Origin: a bacterium
Lineage (GTDB): Bacteria; Babelota; Babeliae; Babelales; Vermiphilaceae
Length of the DNA stretch: 12,944 bases
Assembly (NCBI GenBank): GCA_030626185.1
Contig: DAOUPL010000023.1
Span: 1 to 12,944 of the forward strand
Direction of reading: 5' to 3'
Under the pieces are notes generated by a model, which ran no database searches, was not told the origin of the DNA, and worked only from the letters and a program-made list of their open reading frames with translations. A program made the position numbers and the translations under genes. Shown piece by piece: positions 7,029 through 12,944 of the stretch (the first letter of the stretch is position 1; every line of letters begins with the position of its first letter).

Positions 7029-7571
7029 ATGAAGCAACCAAAAGGGTCATGCCGTTGGCATGACAATCCACGAGTGTTAAAAACGCTGTGCCGCCTTCCG
7101 CGCAAAATGAGGAAAATGCGCAAATATTCAAATTTAGCTGAGTTTGTTATGCATGATCTGTGTGGTGATCAATGTTTTGATATTAACAAAGCAGCGTACA
7201 TTGTTGATAATCCAGATTTTAATTGCATCCAGGGCGTTGCAGGATGCACACGTAACGAATTTTTTACGCGTGGTAATATCTGGCAAGCACCAGATGCGTT
7301 TAGTGACCATATGAAGTGTTCTGAGTTTAATAAAGCCGTTCGTGCAATAAAGCGGCCAAGTTGTTGCCGTGAAACTTTTCGTAACGAAGACATGATTAAA
7401 GACATCGCTCATGAACTAGGCATGAAAAATTTTACCTGTTGCAATGTAGAAATGCCTCATGGCAATCATGGTTTTTTTATTTATGAACATGTGATTGATA
7501 ACGATGATGATCACGAAGCGTTACTTGATGGGATAAATATTTTAAGTTTTTGTCCTATCAATGGTTATTAA
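7029..7571 (+). CDS. Cysteine-rich protein of unknown function
   Basis: I do not recognise this 180-residue protein. It has no signal peptide. The first 35 residues are strongly basic (PRKMRKMRK). It holds 12 cysteines at 8, 21, 45, 49, 66, 73, 97, 112, 113, 137, 138 and 175, including LCGDQC (Cx3C), CIQGVAGC (Cx6C) and two CC pairs. Histidines cluster in PHGNHG near 144-147. Such a pattern suggests metal or Fe-S binding in the cytoplasm, but no known ligand motif fits. The start is supported by AAGGGAG (7017-7023), five bases before ATG 7029; an ATG at 7025 in another frame is too close to that site. Its last 14 bases overlap the end of the convergent pgk gene, so it is constrained on both strands there. 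It is likely a real gene because of its ribosome site and protein-like composition. Confidence 0.7.
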   Translation: MKQPKGSCRWHDNPRVLKTLCRLPRKMRKMRKYSNLAEFVMHDLCGDQCFDINKAAYIVDNPDFNCIQGVAGCTRNEFFTRGNIWQAPDAFSDHMKCSEFNKAVRAIKRPSCCRETFRNEDMIKDIAHELGMKNFTCCNVEMPHGNHGFFIYEHVIDNDDDHEALLDGINILSFCPINGY

Positions 7572-8739
7572 GTAGCACAGTTAAGGCGGGTAGCGGTTGA
7601 TTGCAAATGTAGGCAAGTGCTGCACCGCCACCGGTTGATGCATTATCAAATTTGTTTGTTAAGTTTGCGTGGTTAAGGAGCGTAAGCGTGTCGCCACCAA
7701 TTGCAACACGTTGCGCAGAACTTTGTGCAATTGTGCTCAACAAATCAATCATTGGTTGTATTGTCTCTTTTTTTTCTATAAATCCTGATGGCCCGTTAAA
7801 CAAGATCGTTTGTGCGTTGTTAATTAATGATTGATAATGTGACAATGTTTGTGGGCCTATCGTTATGCCATAGGCATTTTGTGGAATGTTGTTTACATTA
7901 ACAATTGAGTATGGTGGCATGTATGCTTTGTCTTGTGTGATCATAATATCTTTTGGCAGCACAATTTGAGTGCCATTTTTTTTTATGTGAAAGATAATTT
8001 TTTTACAATTATCTACGTAACATTCATCGATTAATGAATTACCAACAGCAACGCCTTGTGCGTGTAAAAAAGTAAAAACAATTGCTGGCATAAGCGCAAT
8101 GGTGTCAACTTTTTCCATAAGTGCCATTATGTACGGAATCTTTGTTGCAATTTTTTTACCACCAAGAAATAGTAAAAATGGTTTTTTGGGGTTATTGAAC
8201 GTATTAAATAATATATTCATTTCACGTTCAATTAAAAAACCGATACTTTTGTGTTGATGATAAAATTGTTCTGCAAGCAGCGTCAGTGAGGTGTCGTACC
8301 GATGGATGGTGCCAAATGCATCGTTGCAATAAAAATCACCAAGTTGTGCAAGTTGTTGTGCAAACGCAGAAGATGTTTGTTGTTCTTCTGGCCAGAAGCG
8401 AATATTTTCTAGTAAAATCAATTTTTTTTGTTGCTTTTGTAATTGCAGTGCATCTTCTATGGTTGCTACATAAACTACGTCATAACCGTGTTGTTTAAAC
8501 AATGGCACAAGATGTTGTGTTGACACTGATGGATCTTTTTTTTTTGGACGCCCGATATGCGTGATAATAGTAATACTTTGTGCATGAGTAGATAAATAAT
8601 CAAGTGTTGGCTTAAGGGCAATCAGTTTACTAGTATCAATAATTTTACGACCAACGTTGATGTTGAGATCAGCACGTAAAATAATGTGTTTATTGGTTAA
8701 GTTCCATGATTGTATTGATGTTGATAATGGTGACAACAT
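7558..8739 (-). CDS. pgk: Phosphoglycerate kinase, divergent
   Basis: PGK transfers a phosphate between 1,3-bisphosphoglycerate and ADP in glycolysis. The 393-residue length is normal. Family motifs in order: LRADLNI (21-27), HIGRPK (61-66), LLENIRFWPEE (109-119), NDAFGTIHR (139-147), GGKKIATK (193-200), LPKD (261-264), IGPQT (294-298), FNGPSGFIE (314-322), GGDT (348-351) and STGGGA (368-373). Two usually conserved sites differ: the basic-patch Arg38 of other PGKs aligns with Lys38 (TSKLIALKPT), and the nucleotide-side GGG aligns with MPA at 217-219. Arg22, Arg64, Arg114 and Arg147 are kept. The gene starts 5 bases after the stop of the permease gene, with AAGGA eight bases before the ATG, so the two form an operon. 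The family is certain; full activity is less so. Confidence 0.94.
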   Translation of the reverse strand: MLSPLSTSIQSWNLTNKHIILRADLNINVGRKIIDTSKLIALKPTLDYLSTHAQSITIITHIGRPKKKDPSVSTQHLVPLFKQHGYDVVYVATIEDALQLQKQQKKLILLENIRFWPEEQQTSSAFAQQLAQLGDFYCNDAFGTIHRYDTSLTLLAEQFYHQHKSIGFLIEREMNILFNTFNNPKKPFLLFLGGKKIATKIPYIMALMEKVDTIALMPAIVFTFLHAQGVAVGNSLIDECYVDNCKKIIFHIKKNGTQIVLPKDIMITQDKAYMPPYSIVNVNNIPQNAYGITIGPQTLSHYQSLINNAQTILFNGPSGFIEKKETIQPMIDLLSTIAQSSAQRVAIGGDTLTLLNHANLTNKFDNASTGGGAALAYICNQPLPALTVLLNNH

Positions 8740-8744
8740 ATTTT

Positions 8745-9977
8745 TTATCCTTCAAATCGTAACACTTGTGTAATTGATTGACGCTTTATGCTGCGTAACG
8801 GAATAAGTATTGCAATAAAGCTCATGCAAAATGCAAGCAACAAAACACAAAGAGGGATCCACCAGGTCATTTCTACCGGAACGTGTGAAACGTAATAGGC
8901 ATCAGGCAACGTGATAACGGGATATTTTTTTAACAATGCACCAGCGAGTATCGCAAAACTAATTCCCGCGAGTGTTGCAACGGTTGTGATCGTTAAACCG
9001 ATAGCAAAAAAGATGCGACGAATTTTTTTTAAAGGCATACCAAGTGATCGCAACAAAGCAATGTCGGTGCGTTTGTTGATAATTTTCATAAACAGCAATG
9101 CAACAATATTCATGCTGGCAACCAGCGTAATCAGTGCAAGCACTAAAAATGCGACAAACTTCTCGAGTTTTAATGCTGCAACAAGAGCGGGGTATAAATC
9201 TTTCCATGAATACACATCAAGACCAAGTTGCTCTTGCATTGCATCAATTGTTTGTTGTTCGTATGCGCTATCAACAAGGCGTACGTTAATTTGCTCTACG
9301 CCAGCATCAGGAAAAATTTCAAACAAAAAGTTAAGATCACAGATTACAACGTTGCTGTCAAAATCATCAATACCAGTTTTGAAAATACTGCCAATTTTTA
9401 CGTTAGTCTGATTAAGAGAAAGTTTGTTTTTACTTGATTGATTATCGTGTGCAAAAAAAAGATCTATTTTATCACCAATTTTTAATTCAAGATTTTCTGC
9501 AAGTTGTTTGCCGATTGCAACCGTGTTGCCATGAATAACGGTAAACAGCTTTTCTGTTTGTGGTCTAATAATTTTGGTGCCAAAATTTGTTACGTCATCT
9601 TCGGTAAATGGATCGATCCCTTTAATCATCACTACGTGTGGCATAGTCTCATCAACGTATTCAATAGGAATAATACCGTGGCGCGTTGTTGTTGGTGTTG
9701 TTGCGCGCACTTGTGGAAATGTATGATGAATGTATGATTGCAGTTCATCAACGTTGAGCGTGTTGCCAAATGATTTGATGATAATTTGTGGTTGTATGCC
9801 TTGAATAGTTTTTTGTGTTGCAATATCAAAGCCATGCATAATTGCTGTAGTTAAAGTTAACGCACAAGTGCCGATAAAAATGCCACAAAAACTTATGATT
9901 ATCATGCGTGAAATACTATTCTCATACGATGAACGAGTGAGATAACGCCACGCAAGAAACAGGGAAAGATGGTTCAT
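8745..9977 (-). CDS. LolC/LolE-type lipoprotein-releasing permease
   Basis: This inner-membrane subunit of the LolCDE ABC transporter releases outer-membrane lipoproteins to the carrier LolA. The 410-residue protein has the family layout: a first membrane helix near 24-46, a large periplasmic domain (about 47-270), then three helices in the C-terminal FtsX-like domain (about 280-400). The segment SWKDLYPALVAALKLEK before helix 2 and the following VASMNIVALL...KRTDIALLRSLG are typical of LolC/LolE. C and E cannot be told apart here, and many bacteria outside the gamma-proteobacteria have one LolF-like protein. No LolD ATPase gene is in the window. It is the first gene of a unit with pgk. The presence of two lipoproteins nearby fits the pathway. 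Confidence 0.88.
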   Translation of the reverse strand: MNHLSLFLAWRYLTRSSYENSISRMIIISFCGIFIGTCALTLTTAIMHGFDIATQKTIQGIQPQIIIKSFGNTLNVDELQSYIHHTFPQVRATTPTTTRHGIIPIEYVDETMPHVVMIKGIDPFTEDDVTNFGTKIIRPQTEKLFTVIHGNTVAIGKQLAENLELKIGDKIDLFFAHDNQSSKNKLSLNQTNVKIGSIFKTGIDDFDSNVVICDLNFLFEIFPDAGVEQINVRLVDSAYEQQTIDAMQEQLGLDVYSWKDLYPALVAALKLEKFVAFLVLALITLVASMNIVALLFMKIINKRTDIALLRSLGMPLKKIRRIFFAIGLTITTVATLAGISFAILAGALLKKYPVITLPDAYYVSHVPVEMTWWIPLCVLLLAFCMSFIAILIPLRSIKRQSITQVLRFEG

Positions 9978-10056
9978 TTTGCAGTTCTTTTAAAATTTTT
10001 ATAGATTTACCACGTTTTTTCTAGGATACTAGTGATAATCTAATATGAGAAATGTC

Positions 10057-10060
10057 GGAG
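10057..10060 (+). promoter_or_regulatory. Ribosome binding site deciding the lipoprotein start
   Basis: GGAG lies 8 bases before ATG 10069. Starting there puts MKYTIV at the head of a normal lipoprotein signal; the in-frame ATG at 10045 has no such site. Confidence 0.65.
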
Positions 10061-10068
10061 TTTTAACA

Positions 10069-10899
10069 ATGAAATATACTATTGTTCAGCATGGATTAGT
10101 AATTTTTTCTCTTGTTTTGTTATCAGGTTGTGGCACAATTGGTGATTTTGCAAAACAATCGTTTGGTCATGGCGAAGATCGTTTAGGGCCAAAAATATTT
10201 ATTGAAGATTTTATGCAATCAAAATCAGTGTATGATCAATTTACCACCTGTGCAAAATTTGATGTGTTGTGGTTGGCCGATGAAATTCGTCAAGAATATG
10301 TGCGTTTGTATGCAACACGTCGTGGGTTATCACAAACACAACAAGATCGCATGATTAAGCGTGAATTAGAAGCAAATGAACAATTTATGACCTTTTATGT
10401 GCTGAGTTTACATCGTGTGACGTTAGGTAAACCAGAAAGTGATTGGTCAATTTTCTTGCAAGTTGATGATGCGGTAATTTTACCGATAGAAGTAAAAGAA
10501 GATGAACTTATTCCTGAGTATCAAGCAATACTTGGTCATCGCTATAATCGTTTTAAACAATTGTATCGTGTAAGTTTTGATATTTCTGACATTGGTTACA
10601 CCGCAGAAGAATTAGAATCGTTCTCGTTAACGTTCCGTTCAATTTATAAAGATGTGGCATTTGATTGGGATATTTATCCGCTTGCACAAGATGCTGATCT
10701 AGAAAAACATCATGAAGAAATAACGAAAAAGGAAACTGGTGGCAATGATTTCCTTTCTGGAAAAGAAAAGACTAATCAGAAACGTCGTCATCGTAAACGT
10801 GGCAATAAAAAGAGTAAAAGTGTCGAGCAGCCACAAGAGCAGGCACAAATAGAAGAGTTAGTAATTGAGGTTGATCATGAAACTGGCAATAGGGGCTGA
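10069..10899 (+). CDS. Lipoprotein of unknown function with basic C-terminal tail
   Basis: The 276-residue product begins with a lipoprotein signal: hydrophobic VIFSLVLLSGC with the lipobox LLSGC and Cys21 as the lipidated residue. Gly follows Cys, consistent with outer-membrane sorting. The body (about 45-205) is predicted mixed helix and strand with many aromatic residues, and I do not recognise the family. The last 70 residues are low-complexity and charged: first a Lys/Arg cluster (QKRRHRKRGNKKSK), then an acidic end. I considered BamD because it is an essential lipoprotein of similar size, but no TPR repeats are visible. The end overlaps the start of rpiB by 23 bases, so the two are probably translated from one message. 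Confidence 0.7.
   Translation: MKYTIVQHGLVIFSLVLLSGCGTIGDFAKQSFGHGEDRLGPKIFIEDFMQSKSVYDQFTTCAKFDVLWLADEIRQEYVRLYATRRGLSQTQQDRMIKRELEANEQFMTFYVLSLHRVTLGKPESDWSIFLQVDDAVILPIEVKEDELIPEYQAILGHRYNRFKQLYRVSFDISDIGYTAEELESFSLTFRSIYKDVAFDWDIYPLAQDADLEKHHEEITKKETGGNDFLSGKEKTNQKRRHRKRGNKKSKSVEQPQEQAQIEELVIEVDHETGNRG
10867..10870 (+). promoter_or_regulatory. Ribosome binding site of rpiB inside the lipoprotein gene
   Basis: GAGG lies 6 bases before ATG 10877, and the product then starts MKLAIGADHRGYE as in other RpiB proteins. An upstream in-frame TTG at 10865 would add four unneeded residues. Confidence 0.7.
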
Positions 10900-11317
10900 T
10901 CATCGTGGGTATGAGCATAAAGAGTGTATAAAAAAAGAACTGTCAGCTATTACGTGGTCTGACGTTGGTGCGTATGACGATCAACGATCAGATTATCCGG
11001 TGTTTGCACAGCGAGCATGTTTATCATTGCTACGTGGCGATGTTGATTACGCGGTGCTTATTTGTGGCACCGGTGTTGGCATGAGCATTGTGGCAAATCG
11101 TTATAAAAAAGTTTACGCTGCACTTGTGTGGAGCGATGAAATTGCTAAACAAAGCAAAGCGCATGATGCAGCAAATGTTTTAGTTATTCCTTCAGATTAT
11201 GTCACGTGCGAACAAGCAGTAAGTATGGTGCGTGTTTGGGCAAAAACAGAGTTTGAAGCAGGGCGATATTTAGAACGTCGTGCAATGATTGACGGCATAG
11301 ATGTTTGTGAAAAATAA
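10877..11317 (+). CDS. rpiB: Ribose-5-phosphate isomerase B
   Basis: RpiB interconverts ribose 5-phosphate and ribulose 5-phosphate in the pentose phosphate pathway. The 146-residue length is standard for the RpiB/LacAB family. Visible motifs: GADHRGYEHK (residues 6-15, Asp8 and His9), SDYPVFA (38-44), the catalytic Cys63 loop LICGTGVGMSI (61-71), the His96 segment AHDAANVL (95-102), and the C-terminal FEAGRYLERR (126-135). The usual FEGGRH is FEAGRY here, so one Gly and one His are changed. The catalytic Cys and phosphate-binding residues are kept, so activity is likely. LacA/LacB subunits share the fold, but no galactose pathway genes are present. Its start overlaps the upstream lipoprotein gene by 23 bases, suggesting translational coupling. 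Confidence 0.92.
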   Translation: MKLAIGADHRGYEHKECIKKELSAITWSDVGAYDDQRSDYPVFAQRACLSLLRGDVDYAVLICGTGVGMSIVANRYKKVYAALVWSDEIAKQSKAHDAANVLVIPSDYVTCEQAVSMVRVWAKTEFEAGRYLERRAMIDGIDVCEK

Positions 11318-11336
11318 AAGCAAGAACTCGCGTTGG

Positions 11337-12944
11337 TTAAAATGCAAGCTCTTCGGTTGTTATTGTTTTATTTAAAATTTGTTTAACGTCAGATGCAGTA
11401 AGTATTTTGTAGCTGCACAACGCAGAACTGAGTTGAATTAATTTATCTGTGTGTTGTTCTAACAATTTTTTTACCTCAGCAAACAATTGCTCTTTAAGCG
11501 CAAGTGCTTGATTGATTTTTTCTGTACGCATTTGTTCTGGTAGATTTTTCTCATCTTCAAGGCCATCAAATGTTTGTTTACAACAAAGTTTGAAAATCTT
11601 TTTGTTATCAAGTTTGTTCCAACCAGTTCGTACCGGTTGGCCAGTTACAATTGCTTGTGCTGCAGTACCAGCGAGCAATACTTTAATCTGGTTTATTTCT
11701 TGCTTAACAGATAAGCAACCGTTAGTATCACCTTGTGGCATGGTAAATAGTTTGCCATCACGAACAACTTCATTTGCAGGGCGTGCGCCAACAGAATTAG
11801 TTTGTGTTTCTTTTTGTGCTGTTTTGCACGAATAGGTTGTTACAAAATTAATTTGCTTATGAGTTTCTAGCAAATGAGACGCAATTGTTTGACCAGCAAA
11901 ATATACAGCGCGTAAACTTTCTTCGTTAGAAGATAACTTTTTGTTATCATGCATTTGCACACCTTTAACAACTTTGTAATACGCGTATTCGAGTAATTTG
12001 TTATCAAATGGCATGTTTTTTGTGCGTGCTAAACGTTTTGCATAATCAATCCACATAACCATTTTTTCAAACGCAGTGTTGTGCATACGTAGTGCCCAAT
12101 AATCAAGGTCAATATTGTCAGTATTGATTAAGTTATCTTTCAAAATCTTTTCGATAAATAATTTTCGCTCTTCACATGATGGATAATCAAAATGAATTGT
12201 GTTACCAAATCGTCCTGGTTGTTTGAGCGCTTCATCAATTTTATCAATACGATTAGTTGCGGTAAATAAAATTACCGGTTCTTTTGGATCTTGTGTACTT
12301 TGATCAAGACCTTCTAAAAACTCAGAAAGAAGCTTATTGTTTTTGTGTCGCTGTAAATTGAGCAAGTCAACTTCATCAATAAAGACAATACATGCCCCAT
12401 CACAAATTCTACGAAAATCTTCTATTAATGATCTTGGATAGAGCCAACGTCCAGAAACTGAATCAACTAAAAATTCTGTTACAGGTAAAATAGCTAATGG
12501 GTAAGGTGCAAGGCCTTTTTCTTCGCGACGAGCGTTAAGCTCACCAATAAAGGCATGCATTAAGTGCGTTTTTCCGGCACGAGTTTTACCAAAAAGAATA
12601 TATGAAAGGTTACTTGGTACGGCACCAATAGAGGCAGCATGTTCAGGATCCATAAGATATTCGATAAGTTCTTCTAAAATTACTTTTTGTTCTTGCATTC
12701 CAAATACATCTTTAAAGGTAATTGTCGGATAAAATTTAAATCGATTTTTACGCTCTTGTTTTTGTTGTGGGTTACCAAAAAACTTATCTACGAGATTGTT
12801 TTTTTGTTTTTTAGTAAACGTTTCTACTATTGATTTAAAAGCGAGAAGTGATGCAATACCAGCACCAATTTGTGTAGGTACAGAGCAAATATTTAAAAAA
12901 GTATTTAGGGATTTATTACCCTGTGGAATATATTTTTTAATCGT
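11337..12944 (-). CDS. FtsH-like AAA+ protein with degenerate protease site (5' end outside window)
   Basis: The frame stays open from the right edge of the window to the stop at 11337, giving 535 residues without the N-terminus. The ATG at 12698 is internal: the codons before it read TITFKDVFG, matching VTFKDVAG of FtsH. Residues 16-36 may form a membrane segment. The ATPase has Walker A GKTRAGKT (119-126), Walker B IVFIDE (186-191) and PGRF (243-246), but the following FDR of FtsH is FGN. The pore-loop region (about 158-167) lacks the FVG motif. In the M41-like domain the zinc-protease motif HEAGH is replaced by YFAGQ (348-352), and the region after TG (439-440) lacks the usual ND pair. It should bind ATP but not cut proteins. 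It may act as a membrane unfoldase, chaperone, or partner of an active FtsH elsewhere. Confidence 0.85.
   Translation of the reverse strand, partial: TIKKYIPQGNKSLNTFLNICSVPTQIGAGIASLLAFKSIVETFTKKQKNNLVDKFFGNPQQKQERKNRFKFYPTITFKDVFGMQEQKVILEELIEYLMDPEHAASIGAVPSNLSYILFGKTRAGKTHLMHAFIGELNARREEKGLAPYPLAILPVTEFLVDSVSGRWLYPRSLIEDFRRICDGACIVFIDEVDLLNLQRHKNNKLLSEFLEGLDQSTQDPKEPVILFTATNRIDKIDEALKQPGRFGNTIHFDYPSCEERKLFIEKILKDNLINTDNIDLDYWALRMHNTAFEKMVMWIDYAKRLARTKNMPFDNKLLEYAYYKVVKGVQMHDNKKLSSNEESLRAVYFAGQTIASHLLETHKQINFVTTYSCKTAQKETQTNSVGARPANEVVRDGKLFTMPQGDTNGCLSVKQEINQIKVLLAGTAAQAIVTGQPVRTGWNKLDNKKIFKLCCKQTFDGLEDEKNLPEQMRTEKINQALALKEQLFAEVKKLLEQHTDKLIQLSSALCSYKILTASDVKQILNKTITTEELAF

Noticed and set aside
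8911..9411. Long plus-strand open frame of 166 codons inside the permease gene
   Set aside because: It is antisense to a clear LolC/E-type protein and its translation has no protein-like features or ribosome site.
10069..10899. BamD/YfiO as identity of the lipoprotein
   Set aside because: No TPR repeats or BamD motifs could be seen; only size and lipoprotein signal agree.

Overview
The window is AT-rich bacterial DNA (about one third G+C in the stretch I counted) packed with protein genes. It has short spacers and several tail-to-tail or same-strand overlaps, and I found no RNA genes or CRISPR. A LolC/LolE-type permease, two lipoproteins, several exported proteins and a cell-wall amidase point to a diderm (Gram-negative-type) cell. 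The compactness, divergent housekeeping enzymes, a protease-dead FtsH relative and several unrecognised exported proteins suggest a host-associated lineage with a reduced genome. Candidatus Dependentiae (TM6) is my best guess from overall style, but no marker here proves it.

Layout. 1-119: last codons and right end of an IS30-family insertion sequence, cut by the window edge. 120-500 (-): small exported protein with NGN-type repeats, ending exactly at the IS junction and possibly truncated by it. 687-1874 (+): FAD/NAD(P) oxidoreductase with a CoA-disulfide-reductase-like Cys. 1994-3016 (+): exported C39-like cysteine peptidase. 3092-4246 (+): exported N-acetylmuramoyl-L-alanine amidase with its own strong promoter. 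4332-5756 (+): dnaA, meeting a convergent lipoprotein gene (5753-6859, -) whose protein carries a kinase-like catalytic signature. 7029-7571 (+): unrecognised Cys-rich protein, overlapping the end of pgk. 8745-9977 and 7558-8739 (-): lolC/E-like permease followed by pgk as a likely operon. 10069-10899 and 10877-11317 (+): lipoprotein of unknown function overlapping rpiB. 11337-12944 (-): FtsH-like AAA+ protein, reading open through the window's right edge.

How the genes relate. The amidase, peptidase, permease and lipoproteins all act in or on the envelope. pgk and rpiB are central carbon enzymes, each coupled to an envelope gene rather than to a metabolic operon. dnaA stands apart from dnaN, so replication-origin context is not evident. 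The points most worth attention are the kinase-like lipoprotein, the FtsH relative that has lost its zinc-protease residues, the PGK with altered active-site positions, the Cys-rich orphan, and the IS30 junction.

Several starts were set by ribosome binding sites rather than by the longest open frame (1994, 3092, 10069, 10877). The FtsH-like gene was extended to the window edge because its frame stays open and matches FtsH upstream of the first visible ATG.
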